A DNA stretch of 64,000 nucleotides from Neolentinus lepideus HHB14362 ss-1 (GCA_001632425.1 KV425626.1:77689-141688); one strand, 5' to 3'; shown: positions 25,944 through 37,063, counted from the stretch's first letter. Translations and numbers: made by a program. The notes: generated from the sequence alone by a model not told the origin.

Positions 25944-26412
25944 GAGGAGAGGGAGGAGGCATGACTTGCTAATGTCAATTTTATATGCTTGATGATAGCT
26001 CCTGTGAAGTATTGGATCCAATGTATCGTAGTCTTCACTCATGTTTTGCATTGTTCCAAATTTAGATGCTTGTATTTATTTTGTACATTCTTCGTAAACT
26101 TCGGGTAAAAGGCTGGACCAACGGAGTGCACTATCTTCTATGCACTTGCAGGGCGATTCGCGAAGGCGATTCCGCTCAGTTGGGCCCTGTATGCCACTAG
26201 GTCAAGCGGAGGAAGCACCGCGATATACATTCCTGGGATCTGAACAATCTGCATCAGAACTGGCATTGACATCACACCTTCTCGTGAACATTCCTGCGCG
26301 CTCAAGGCAGGGATCCCGTACGTAATGCGTCAAACGTCAATCTCTAATCGATTCAACACAGTAATCCATACAACTTGCCTACTAATACACGCACAAACCT
26401 GCTCACTGATAG
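25944..26412. other. Convergent spacer, no gene seen
   Basis: 3' flanks of the transporter (+) and vps25 (-). The open frames around 25595-26051 are antisense to the transporter's last exon and have no domain. Confidence 0.5.
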
Positions 26413-27216
26413 TCATTTGCCTGTTCCTGCAAAGAACCTCGCTCCTTCGCCATCCGCAATCGAGATGATCTGAGCTCTTCCGGTCTTCGCTAATATTCCA
26501 ATAGCTTTCCTTAGCAGTACTAGTGGGAGGCCGGAGAGGGGCGAGGGCACGGGCGGGTCCGTGATCTCGTAAAATGTGAGGATTGTTGTGAGTTGGCCGG
26601 TGGATGTGACCTGCGTAATGCTAAGAACTTAAAAGACGGATTTGTAGAGGTAGAGGGAGTAGATGCAGACCCATTGGTGTAGCACCTCAGCCCATTCTTC
26701 TGGAAGCCGCCAGTAGAGGAGGACAATGCGCGTTTGCTTTGGTGGCTCGTACGCGGCTTGGCTCTTCGCGACCATCTCTGAGAGGATATGTGATAGATGC
26801 GAGGGAAGTAGCCTGCCTAAAAATACAGTCCTCATTTCAGTATTTAGATGTCATAGAGAGCTTGAGAGGCACGCGCACGCTTTATCCGCTCATTCCTGAG
26901 TATTTCGTCCCACTCGCTGCCTGCCGTCTCAGCGTCCTCTACACGGATACTGAAGAGATTTCGATGACGCGCATATGAGAGGATAAGACGACTCCATTGC
27001 TCGGTTACAATCCGCTGAGTATTTGGATTGGGCTGTTGTCTGCGAGAATACAACTTTGGTTAGGATTGCGGGCACAGAGTCTGCCTGTTTACACACGTGA
27101 AGAAGGGTTCCGCAGAATGTATAGATGGTAAAAGAAAGCCTAGTGACCGTGAGTTAAATTCATGAGGAAGTCGCAGAGGACATACCAGAGTGTGTTGTAT
27201 GAGTTGATAGAGCCAT
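26413..27216 (-). CDS. vps25: ESCRT-II subunit Vps25
   Basis: Component of ESCRT-II, which sorts ubiquitinated membrane proteins into multivesicular bodies; Vps25 links to ESCRT-III Vps20. Five short exons: 27216-27186, 27139-27097, 27039-26879, 26816-26671, 26610-26413; about 192 residues, close to the family's usual 175-200. Diagnostic stretches: FLLPSIHSAEPFFTQQPNPN, then QWSRLILSYARHRNLFSI; EWDEILRNERIK; LLYWRLPEEWAEVLHQWV; STGQLTTILTFYEIT; and GIDKALLR-like LVLLRKAIGILAKTGRAQII before the C-terminal winged-helix end GEGARFF. These form the two winged-helix domains, with the PPxF-like N-terminus. No single open frame covers more than a third of it. Confidence 0.93.
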
Positions 27217-27781
27217 TCATGTCTTTATCAACAGGAGAGCTGGTTGATTAGCCACAGGACAAATAAGACCAAACCATCCGACGATTTGCTTCCGCTCACC
27301 TCTTTTCAATATTACCCAAGCACTAGCTTTTCCTGTTGCGCCACGCTTTCGGAAGTGGGGTGCAGTCTAACCCTTTTCTTGAAACATATCTGCTGCTGAG
27401 AGTTGCTGAGTCTCTGCCGGTCTGTCGCACCGACTTGGGATTGCCCAATTCATGCCCGCTTTAGGGAACCCTTCCATTTATGGTCGCTTCAGCCCAGATC
27501 CTTCACTTCAGGCTTGGTTATATGAGAGGTACAGCAGAACTCGAGCGGACTAGAGGGCTTCTCATATATATGGTAAACGTCTAAAGAATAGCCGATGATA
27601 ATCGAAGAAGTTCGGACCGGCGCGTGGTCCCCATGAGGCTCTCGCCATACTGAAGCATGCTAAACGAAAGCTTATAAACAGGGGAGTGGCGCGCCTACCG
27701 CGTTCATCACTTCAAACTTGACGATCACCTACCTTGCTCACTACATCACCTATTATCGACGGCAACGCGCTAGATTCTGCA
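27217..27781. other. Divergent promoter region, vps25 and RanBP1-domain gene
   Basis: 565 bases between divergent starts. No open frame with a recognised domain. Both core promoters are expected here; no individual element was identified. Confidence 0.45.
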
Positions 27782-30212
27782 ATGTCTATGTTGCCTATCA
27801 TTACTGACTTCCAGCTGGTGTGCTGTGGCGTCGCGACTGTCGCCGCTGCTGTTGGATATGGCTTGACTAGGAACTCGCCATATCGCATTCCACTACAACT
27901 TCCGAGCCCATCGAGGTAAGTATGGCTGGCATACAATGTCACAGAGGTAGAGACCTTCATGCCATCGTGACTTTCCAGCCTCCCCAGGTTGGACCTTGCG
28001 GGTCACGCACTGACCAGGATACGCCTGGGCAAGCGCAAGCGCAGCGCCTCCAGTCTCTCGGACGCTAGCGCGTCGACACTGACATCTACTTCGGACACCA
28101 GTATGACCTTGTCGGACACAGGGGAGTCCGAAATTGTGAGTGCCACCGATGTATACTGTGCGCCACACGCCGACAATGGAGTGACAGATCAGTGACGAGG
28201 CTGCGTTGTCGCCGCCTACTACAGTATACGAAGAAGATGGCGAATATGTGAGTTCGTCGTGTTGCCTTGTTCAGTTCCGTTACTGAAAAAGTTTCGTGTG
28301 GCGTAGGTTGTAGTGAGCAACGCGTGAACCTCATGCTAGAACTGCAAGGCTGACGGTAGTCCGGAGGTCGAGTCACCTTATAAGAAGCGTAGATCTCATT
28401 CTCCGGAGAGGAATGTCGACGAAGTCAGTGTTCTTATTTCACGACGGGATCGAGGCTGATGAAGCCGGAGGCAGTCGTCATCGGATATGAAGGTTGACGA
28501 GCCATCGATTGAGCTTGTGGCGGATCGTGCTCCAGCTCCAGAAGAAGAGCCGCACCACAGCGTTGATACTCCTGTAGGTCCTTCGTGTTTCCCATCAAGC
28601 CATCATTCCTCCCAGACCTCTTGAGTGCGGTTCAAAGGAGAGTCGGTAACGGCTGCCACTGACCTCGAAGCTCAGGGAATCTGTCTTGTCAAGGAGTGGT
28701 CGTTATCTGACTGATGTTCCGCAGATTGTTGCAGACCCTGAGGCGCCTGTCGCGACGGTCTTAGGCGCAGATGAGTCTGAGCCCGACATGACAAGGGCTG
28801 TGGACCTGATGTCTCATCCGGTGCCAGAATCAAGCATGGATGATGCCACCCCCATCTCTACGCCCCTGCCATCCAATTCGGAGGAGGCTTCCAAAGACAC
28901 CTCTGAGACGACACAAAGCTCCATAACCGAATTTTCCAGTAGTCCCAAACGTGATGCTCCGTCGACAGATGGGATTCTTGCATTCAGCGCGGTATATTTG
29001 CTCATCAGCATACATGACTTGTAAAGTACCTTCTGACTCGTGTTCTCAGCCACAACCTGCCGCCGCCGCCGCCGCCACCACCACCACCACCATTACTCCA
29101 AGCCCTGCCTGGGGTTCTGCATCTTCATGGGGAGTCAAGTGTGCATCCACCGTCCCTTCAGCGTTCTCCACACGCACCGTAAGAGCTCATGCAGTCTGTG
29201 CAGCTACGTGCGGCATTCCTAAAGAGTATTCTTAGCTATCTACCACCGCCACAGCTGTAGGCGCTACCACACCAAACCCGGCGTGGGGCTCCGCATCTTC
29301 GTGGGCAGCCAAGCCAGCATCTGCCATCCCTTCGGCGATCTCCGCAACCACGGTGAGGGAGTGTAAAGCGTGAGGTTGTGGATACGCGATTCGCTGATCT
29401 CGACATCTTGAAGGCCAACCAGGCCAACGCCTTTTCAGCGTTTACTTCTTCCCAGCCGGCGCTCGTGTTCGGCGTGAAGCGGGCGCGGGACTCGGACGAT
29501 CCGAAGGCGAGCGCGCCGGCGTGGCGGACGTCCGCGGAAGAGAAGGAACCGAAGAGGCTGTCTTCTCCTGCTGCACTCCGCTCTGAAGCCGAGCCCGAGG
29601 AGGCGCTTGCGAAGCAGACCCACGAAACAAGTAGCCATAATTGTGCGCTACCTTCTTCGCCGTTTGTACGGGGTCGAATGCTAACGCGCAACGCTAGACG
29701 CAACGGGCGAGGAAGACGAGACGGTCGTGGCCGAAGTCAAAGGGGTGAAGCTCCTCGTCAAGCGCGGGAGCAGAGACTTCGTGGACTGCAGCCGGGGGCA
29801 CATCAAGCTGCTGTCGAGCAACGACCCCGCGGGCGAGCGGCTCGGTGCGTGTGTCTCGCCAACGTCTTCCTTCTGGGCAACGGGAGCTGATCTGAGAGGT
29901 GTCTAGTGTTCCGGAGGGAGCAGGTGCTGAAGCTGGGTATGAACGTGCGGCTGCGGCCGACGGTGCGCTGCGGGTTTAGCGAGGAGGACGGGGTGCTGCG
30001 GGTGATCCTCAAGGAGCCGAAGGACGCGGAGAGGAAAGCGGGGGAGGAGGTCGTTATCTACGCACTGAAGGTCCGTTTCCGTTTCGCTCTCGTCGAGAGG
30101 GAGATGGCTGATGGTGCTGTGATAGGCGGGCACGGCTTCGAAAAAGGAGTTTAGCGAGTTTGCGAGTATGGTGACGTTGAGCCCGCACCTGGAGGCGTCG
30201 TACAAGCCTTGA
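27782..30212 (+). CDS. RanBP1-domain protein with N-terminal membrane helix
   Basis: Protein predicted to bind Ran-GTP. Exons: 27782-27915, 27979-28135, 28188-28247, 28340-28423, 28475-28573, 28725-28991, 29050-29178, 29236-29352, 29423-29630, 29698-29844, 29907-30070, 30126-30212; about 550 residues. The N-terminus holds one hydrophobic helix (about residues 9-30, FQLVCCGVATVAAAVGYGL). A basic KRKRS patch and a long acidic Ser/Thr-rich region follow. Two consecutive exons carry a repeated PAWGSASSW motif. The RanBP1 domain fills the C-terminus (about 420-550): EVKGVKLLVKRG, LKLGMNVRLRP, RVILKEPKD. It resembles Yrb2/RanBP3 or Nup50-type C-termini, but the membrane helix is not part of those proteins. 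The 151-nt intron before 28725 may hide a 12-nt exon (28671-28682). Confidence 0.78.
29050..29352 (+). repeat. Tandem duplicated exon in the RanBP1-domain gene
   Basis: The exons 29050-29178 and 29236-29352 encode parallel segments: TPSPAWGSASSW...K.AS..PSA.S..T and TPNPAWGSASSW...KPAS..PSA.S..T. Both end at an ACC/ACG codon followed by a GT donor, and nucleotide similarity runs to the donor. This indicates an exon-plus-intron duplication. The first copy also carries a run of GCC then ACC codons. Confidence 0.7.
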
Positions 30213-30870
30213 AAGCTGAACACTTCAGTCCTATTCACCCATATTCCCATCGATCATCTGTTCATTGAGGATATCCACCCTCCGCTCTCCTCACTATACC
30301 TATACCTTGAAAGCTGAACACCTTTTTGTCGACTTCCATCCTACTCACCATATTCCCATCGATCATCTATTCACTGAGGATACCCACTCTCCTCACTATA
30401 TTGCAGGAGATCGAATTAGCGGCGATGGCATGTAGCGCCATATTTATGGACCTCGGCCACGTTGCGATATCCCCCTTCTTTTTAGGTATACCTGCTGTTT
30501 GTATAGTTTTCTCGGACAGAATCTACTTCACTACCGGCTCAGTCGTGCACCCTCTGTGGATCATGATCTTTGTCAAATCACAGGCATAACCTCTTCTCAC
30601 TATAAGCTGAACAGCCTTTTGTCGACTTTCAGTCCTACTCACTCGATCATCTATCTACTTTCTACACTATACTGGAGGGGCCCCGATGGCGCCGTGCCTT
30701 GTGGCGCCATATTTATCGTTATGGACCTCAGCCACGTTTTGAAATCTCTTTTACGTTTTTCTCTTCAGGTATACCTGGTGTTTGTATAGTTCTCTCGGAC
30801 AGAATCTACGTCACTGTGGATCGCGTCACGTCGCGATCACATGATCTTCATCACGTCACAAACAATAACC
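30207..30870. repeat. Local tandem duplication downstream of the RanBP1-domain gene
   Basis: AAGCTGAAC recurs at 30213, 30311 and 30604 within longer similar blocks (shared TATTCCCATCGATCATCT and CTCTCCTCACTATA). A second block, CGCCATATTTAT ... AGGTATACCT ... TCGGACAGAATCTAC, occurs at 30436-30533 and again at 30705-30815. The first copy begins inside the last codons of the gene (its stop TGA is part of the repeat). No coding function is seen. Confidence 0.75.
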
Positions 30871-31140
30871 GAAGTTTGCGTGACAGAGCATACAAAGCCA
30901 CACTCAGGTAGGATGATCAAAGCAGCTCGCCTAATGATTCGCGGATGTTAGGACACTGATTTGCACGGCTTTCACTGGGCGGGAGCTCTGATGGTAAAGT
31001 TTAAAAGTTATTACCAACTCTGCCTTGATGCCCTCTTTGAGATGTAGCGGCATTGCTGAGATGAAAGAGGATGCCAACGATAGCATATAAATCCAAAATC
31101 TGAGAGAACAGCATATAAGCCCAAATCTAAGAGAACCACT

Positions 31141-31981
31141 CTACTCCTTCGCCAGCCTCCTAATACCCGAACTCCTGAGCGTCCGCCCCCCAGCCTCGAC
31201 GCCGAGACCCTCCTTCAACGGGGCGCCATCCCCCGTCGCGAGATCGACGAGCACCCTAGAGAGCTCGCTCGTCGGCGAGACGCTCCCCGGCGCGAGGGCC
31301 TTGAACACGGGGCCGAGGAGGCAGTCGACGAGGATTTTCGCCGCGGCGGAGCGGGGGCGGGCGGGGTTGGGCGGGGTGACGTACCCCGGGCGGACGTTGT
31401 AGACGCGGAGGGGGGCGGGGAGGGCGAGGAGGTGCTTTTCGGCGCGGCCTTTGATTTTGCCGAAGAGGGTGAAGGTCTTTTCGGAGGGGTCGGCGCTGGG
31501 GGGGGGGTGTTAGGTTAGGTTAGAAGATGGGAAGGTGGGATGGGGAAACGTTACCTACCCTTCGCCGGAGACGTAGACAAAGTTGAAGTGGCCGGAGGTG
31601 GAGAGGGATGCGAAGGATTTGGCTGCGGCCATGGGGTAGTCGTAGGTTATCCGTATATAATCCCTACAAATCCTCTTACTATCAGACACACAACTGAGGA
31701 CGACGCACTCACTCTTTCGAGACATCATTCTGACTGACTCCCTGCGCCCAAATGCACGCCTCGGCGCCCTTCAGCAGCTCCCTCAGCTCCTCGGGGTAGC
31801 TCGCAAAGTCGCCGTAGACGATGACGCGCGCCTTGGTCGGGTCGAGGCCGTCGCCCTCTGGCAGGGGGAACTGGCGCCGCGAGAGTATGGAGAGCTCTGT
31901 GACTTTGGGGGAGGCGAGGCAGTGGCGCAGGAGGGGCGCGCCGACGTTGCCTGTTGCGCCGGTGAGGATAATGTGGACCAT
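31141..31981 (-). CDS. NmrA-like NAD(P)-binding reductase
   Basis: Small atypical short-chain dehydrogenase / nucleoside-diphosphate-sugar epimerase-like protein. Exons: 31981-31713, 31663-31559, 31495-31141; about 242 residues. The N-terminus is a Rossmann motif, ILTGATGNVGAPLL (TGxxGxxG), and the region around LSILSRRQFP fits the strand that reads the cofactor phosphate. Later segments FNFVYVSGEG, RAEKHLLAL and RVYNVRPGYVTPP match this family, including the PGYV stretch after the active site. No clear YxxxK pair was seen, so catalysis is uncertain. The last exon and its intron are strongly GC-rich. Neighbours offer no clue to substrate. Confidence 0.8.
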
Positions 31982-32259
31982 GGTGGGGGGAGGCAGCCAG
32001 CCATGGAATCTTTAAAGGCATGACTGGTGGCGGCCGTTGAGACGCGTAATGGATGTGGTACGCGTACAGTGTGCCGGAGCACAAGTATTACCATATTTGG
32101 TAATATGATTACCCCATATAGAAGTTCTGTTCTTCGGCAGACATACGTGTCTCCTCCTCATCAGCGTCTAATATTCGATTTTCTGTGGGAATATGGAGAA
32201 GAGACGGGATATGTTGGATTCCTTCGTTTGCTTGAAGCTCTATGATGTTCAACTTGGCT

Positions 32260-32837
32260 ATCTTGTCCAATACGACCCCCAAGATGGACAGTCCCACGAA
32301 AAAGCTGACTAAGCACGTGGCTGATTGGCTGCATGAGAAGAGCTGTCGCCGCTAAGTCCAGTTGCACCCACATGTAGGTTTGAGCTGTTTGTATTTCGAC
32401 ATTAGACACATGTCATACCTTTAAGCTAGTGAAATTCGAGAAACCCAAAGTAACAACCATCACCCAATTAAAATATATTTGCTTTGATTTTACCCCAGAT
32501 GTCAATGAAGCGGAGGAGGGGGGGGGGTTCCAGGCCACCACCCTTTGTAGATAAACCGTAAAGCTCATATAAAACTCTTTTACCCAACTCAAGACCCAAT
32601 GGAAACATACCCATCCGGCGGGCAGGAGTGGCGCAATAGTTACAAGCACAAAAAGAAAGAAAATAATGCATACATTCGGAGTCGAACCTCCTGCATCGCT
32701 GAAACCAAACGAGTTAACCACTACACTATATAGAACTTTGAGAATGAATGGAATCAATATAATATGATGCCCACACGCACTCTGCTTAGTCAGCTTTTTC
32801 GTGGGATTGTCTTTCTTGGGGGTCGTATTGGTAGAGA
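32260..32837. mobile_element. Non-autonomous element with 49-bp inverted repeats and 10-bp target duplication
   Basis: Arms 32267-32315 and 32783-32831 are inverted copies matching at 46 of 49 positions (both start CCAATACGACCCCCAAGA reading inwards). The identical 10-mer CAACTTGGCT flanks the pair at 32250-32259 and 32838-32847 in direct orientation. That is the layout of a terminal-inverted-repeat transposon; a 9-11-bp duplication with long arms is typical of Mutator-like elements. No transposase frame lies inside. The interior holds a poly-C tract near 32520 and the tRNA-like segment below. Class is an inference. Confidence 0.7.
32664..32737 (-). other. tRNA-like segment with pol III A and B boxes
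   Basis: On the minus strand TAGTGTAGTGG (32728-32718) fits the A-box consensus and GGTTCGACTCC (32688-32678) fits the B box, at near-tRNA spacing. Acceptor, D and anticodon stems pair poorly, so this is not an intact tRNA. It could be a tRNA relic or the head of a SINE inside the inverted-repeat element. Confidence 0.4.
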
Positions 32838-32975
32838 CAACTTGGCTTGCTTGCAGAACATTGTCGGCCATCCTTTTAGTTGCCGATGTTTCGCAATTGC
32901 CTCGGATTCCTTTGCCCCTATTCCGTGATAAAGAGCACTCACACACGATGATCGATAGCACTCTCCTTGCTCGAC

Positions 32976-34506
32976 ATGTCTCCCACTCTCGACATCGCCG
33001 CAGTCCGCGCCCAGTTCCCGTCTCTCGCGACAGGCTTCGTCTTTGCCGAAAACGCAGGCGGCTCGCAGATCCTCGGATCCTGCGTCGACAAGATCACCGA
33101 CTACCTCATCAACACCAACGCCCAGCACGGCGCGGGCTACGAGCACTCGGTCAAGGCTACCGACAGGGTCGCGCAGGGCAAGAGGGCCGTAGCCGAGCTG
33201 TTCGGCGTCGAGGGGGGCGACGCGGAGGACCAGGTCGTGCTCGGCGGCAGCTCGACGCAGCTGGTCGAGAACCTCGCGAGGGCGATTGAGCAGGATATCC
33301 GCCCGGGAGAGGAAATCATAGTCACAGGAGAACACGAGAGTGCGTATCACTTCGCGTCAACGCCGTAGCATGCCTCTGCGTTATGTCCTCCGTTACTCTC
33401 GACATCCTCTCAATACTATTGTTGTATTAAATCCCCGTCCCATTCTCACAGCAAATGCCGGCCCCTGGAAAAAGCTCGCCGCCCGCACCGGCGCCGCCCT
33501 GCACCTCTGGGAGCACACCCCCCTCCCCACCTCCCCCGCGAACCCCTACGCCGTCTCCCTCCAGATCCCCGCCCTCCTCCCGCTCATCTCCCGCACCACG
33601 CGCCTTGTCGCGATCTCCGCGACCTCGAACCTCCTCGGCAGCGTCACGGACGTCGCCGCAGTCGTCACGGCCGTCAAAGAGAAAGCGAAGGCGCTCGGCG
33701 CGCGCAAGGTCGAGGTGTGCGTCGACTGCGTGGCGTATGCGCCCCACCGCCGGATGGAGGTGGAGAGATGGGGCGTCGACTACGCCGTGTTTTCGCTGTA
33801 CAAAGTGCGTCTCTCCATTCCAATCTCACTCTCAACCCCAATCCCAATCCCATCACGCCCAAACCAGGTCTACGGCCCGCACGTTTCCGCGTTGTACATC
33901 CACCCCGCCGCGCTCTCCACCTCCCTCTCCTCCCTCGCGCACCACTTCCTCCCGGACACGGTCTACAAGATCCAGCCCGGCGGCCCGGGGTACGAGCTCG
34001 CGTACAGCGCGACCGCGCTCCCGGCGTACCTCCGCTCGCTCTCGCCGGCGCGCACGCTCGGCGCGTCGTTTGCGCTGATACAGGCGCACGAGGAGGGGCT
34101 GGTGCGCAGGCTGCTGGGGTGGCTGGGGGCGCCGGGGCAGTGGGAGAGGAGCGTGAGGGTCGTGGGCGAGGGGCTCGGGGATTTGGGGGCGGAGGTGGGG
34201 AGGAGGGTGCCGACGGTGAGTTTTGTGGTTGTGGGGAGGAGGAGCGCGGATGTGGTGCGGGTTTTTGACGAGTCTGGGACTGTGAGTGTTATTAATGGAG
34301 AGGATTGTCGGGGTGACTTGAGTTTGACCTTGACTGTGCAGGTCGGGATACGCTATGGCCACTGTTATGCGTACACGCTGGTCGAGCGGCTCTCGCCCAA
34401 GATCGATATCGACGATGCGGTCGTGCGGATCTCGCTCGTGCATTATAATACACTGGAAGAGGTGGACAAGATCATAGAGGTGCTTGACATGGCGCTGGGC
34501 AGTTGA
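32976..34506 (+). CDS. PLP-dependent aminotransferase class V, cysteine desulfurase-like
   Basis: Fold-type I PLP enzyme related to SufS/CsdA and to the cysteine desulfurase-like family with SelA-type ends. Exons: 32976-33339, 33452-33804, 33868-34281, 34342-34506; about 431 residues. The N-terminus (AVRAQFPSL, FAENAGGSQI) matches the family's substrate-entry loop. TTRLVAISATSNLLGSVTDV contains the Ser/Asn-rich cofactor segment, VEVCVDCVAYAPHR the Asp that pairs with the pyridine nitrogen, and VFSLYKVYGPH the Schiff-base lysine (about K239), at an exon end. GIRYGHCYAYTLVERL and VRISLVHYNTLEEVD form the C-terminal domain. Many fungal members have unknown substrates, so desulfurase activity is not claimed. 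GC content is high, as in the nearby reductase gene. Confidence 0.88.
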
Positions 34507-35193
34507 TGAGTACAGTGGACTGTGTAGAGAAGACTTTTCATCGGATGCGTACATAACTAAATCGCTGATACGGCGTTGTTTATAGTAGAGCACACGGAAT
34601 CTACGAACTCGGGAAATTGACATCCTATCCCCGTATCTGCCGCGTCCCGAATGACGTTAGCTCCTGCAAGGTCATTTGTGAACGGAACACATGCATTATC
34701 TCTAACATGGCTCCCGTTCAACACAGAATGCTATTGTCTCCAGCATCTCTATACGTTGTCAATATGGCATATTCGGCAGACTGTAGAACGCATAGAGGAT
34801 ATCGCGACTAAAAAATGTTGTATAGCTTCTACATGCATAGTTATGCACCGGCTCAGACCTCTCCCAGGGGGCCCAGTAAAGATCAGGCACATTTTCTTTG
34901 TAAATCCAGTCCGACAGCAACCGCCACAGATTCTCGAAGAAGTCACCTGATCCAGTTTCTCGTGAAAGCGTTCTCCCAAGATGAAGTACTACTATTCAAG
35001 CTTCAAGTCCAGTACTTGAGCTACATACATACCAGAGTTGTGGCGGAAGCCCAAACAGAGCGCTACCCAAATGTGGCGGCTTTGCCCCTCTTTTCTCTCC
35101 GCACTAGGCATGGGTATTGGCATATGATTGCTGTCTGCTTCCTTTTCGTGCCGCACTAAAGACTCTAAGCTTGTATATTCCACTCGTATAGAA
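34507..35193. other. Intergenic region, no gene recognised
   Basis: Spacer between two plus-strand genes. The overlapping frames at 34617-35159 have no domain and no matching splice partners. The promoter of the peroxin gene should lie at its right end. Confidence 0.45.
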
Positions 35194-37063
35194 ATGTCGA
35201 CGAGACCGGCACAGACGGAAGAAGACACGACACAGATCTCAACGCAGGTCGTACCCCATCTACAGGAATTCTTAAGCACCGTACCGATACCGCTAACCAC
35301 AGTCCTTGTTGCCCTTTCTCCTTACATCAAATGGTTCCGTCGGACATTGGAGATTGTGAGCTGGAAGTCGAGATGGGACGAGAGCTGGCTTGCGTTGGCC
35401 GCCTGGTGGATGCTATGTTTGGGTGCTAGTACAACTTTGCGGTACGTTCGTCCATAGAACCACGCATCGTAGCGATCAATAGTCGCGTGAGCTGGTTTAT
35501 TGATATGCGGGTAACAGCCTTGTATAACTCTCTATCGTCTCCGGGTGCGTATCCAAAGTACGTGCTAGAAGGCGAACGGTGATATAGATGGTTGTTGCCC
35601 GCGTGTCGACGTCCATGAAGCGCACATTCTTATAGACATTATCCAGATATCTAATGCCCCTTGTGTTTTTGACTGCATTATACTATTACCAACGCTTGCC
35701 GCCCTCCCAGTCCCCGACTATAACCGAACAACAGTTGCGGCAAACGGTCGCCTCCCTCGCCATTATCCACGACCTCCTCCAACTGTCACCATCTCTCAGT
35801 GCATCAGTCTCCCAATGGTCAAACTTCCCTTCACTGAAATCCTTTGCTTCCCGACCTCTACTGCGCGTGACTCTAACGCTATACCCCTTCTACCTAATCG
35901 CGACCTATTTCATCCCCCTCCGCATTCTTATTGGCATAACTGGCTCTGTCATTCTAACATGGCGAGCCCGTTGGGTAAGCATCATCCGAAATACGCTTTG
36001 GGGCAGTGCACATTTCCGATGGGCTTGCTACCGCATGTATTCTGTCCTCTCTGGAGAGCCTTTACCTCCTGCTATAGCTCCGATCTCAGCTGACCTCAAG
36101 ATCTCTTCGGTCGGGAAGGGGTCTGAGAAGGATATGACGACTACATCTTTGCGTTTCTTATTCACCCTGCATGAGAATCAGCGCTGGTGGATATCACTCG
36201 ACTGGACATCTGCTATGCTGCCGGCCGAAAGAACGCCGTGGTCGTCGCCTCCCCCTCATTTCGTGCCCCTAGCTCCCCCGAGCTCCTTCGCTCTTCCTTC
36301 GGATACGATCGTGTATCAGGACTTTGACGCAAGCAATGGGACAGAGAAGAATAAGCGTCGGGTCAAACGCCATGCTCATTGGACTTGGGAAGAACCTGAA
36401 TGGAAAGTCATCATCCGACAAGAGGGCACCAGCGCCCAACGCCAAGAGCGGGATCTTCCCGTCGAAGGCTCTTCCAGCTCCACCAGCGCGAGCAAGCTGT
36501 TGAAAGGCGTGGTCAATCACAGGCGAGAAGGTAGCGCTGGCAAGGAAGACGTGGACATCGAGCTGGCGGAGCAGCAGAAAAGAGTGAAGAACGAGATTGC
36601 TGAAGGGCATGATGCAGGCGGTGCGCATCATGACGAGGAAGGCGACGAGCCGCTTACGGATTCTGATGGTTGGGTATACGGTGATAATAAGTGGGAGAAC
36701 CAGAGTGCTAAGGGGGGCATGGGCAAGGTAGCGTCTATCTAATTTATTTCCGATGGATCATAACGCTTACCATAAATTGTTCTGCAGTACACTCGCTATA
36801 GGCGCTGGACAAGAATCGCTCTGTTGATCGAAACCGTCGAGCCGGTGGATGATGCAGAAGGAGATTTGCCGTTCAATGCTGCTCCGAGTCATCTCCAGAC
36901 AGACGCTAGATCTTTGCCGGAGCAGCACATCGATGATGTTCAGAAAGTGACGTCATCTAGGAGAGATACTTCAACGTCTAGGACGAGTGTCGATGATGAA
37001 GAGCACGGGAGCTTGAGGCAGCGGTTGAAAGCAGCTGTGCGGAAAACTTCAGTGGCGCACTGA
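35194..37063 (+). CDS. Pex30/Pex24-family peroxin with dysferlin domain
   Basis: Integral ER/peroxisome membrane protein of the Pex24/Pex28-Pex32 family, which shapes ER sites where peroxisomes form. Exons: 35194-35441, 35647-36727, 36788-37063; about 534 residues. The N-terminal membrane part contains VPIPLTTVLVALSPYIKWF, a hydrophobic segment around LAAWWMLCLGAS, LVFLTALYYYQRL, and a pair around LRVTLTLYPFYLIATYFIPL. A dysferlin domain follows, split in two halves: FTLHENQRWWISLDWT with TWEEPEWKV, and DGWVYGDNKWEN with YTRYRRWTRIA across the last intron. The tail is acidic and Ser-rich. The first intron is 205 nt, longer than usual, and could hide a small exon. Which Pex30-group member it is cannot be settled here. 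Confidence 0.88.

Noticed and set aside
28574..28724. Two micro-exons (8 and 7 nt) in the RanBP1-domain gene
   Set aside because: They would need an intron of only 30 nt. A 12-nt exon at 28671-28682 remains possible, but was not added to the model.
32664..32737. Intact tRNA gene
   Set aside because: A and B boxes match, but the D, anticodon and acceptor stems pair poorly and the T stem is weak, so it is listed only as tRNA-like.
32413..32961. 182-codon minus-strand open frame across the inverted-repeat element
   Set aside because: Considered as a transposase, but it has no catalytic motif and runs through the poly-C tract and the tRNA-like segment.
33853..34623. 256-codon minus-strand open frame
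   Set aside because: Antisense to the PLP-enzyme exons. It has repetitive His/Arg/Pro content and no domain, and the sense strand is clearly coding.
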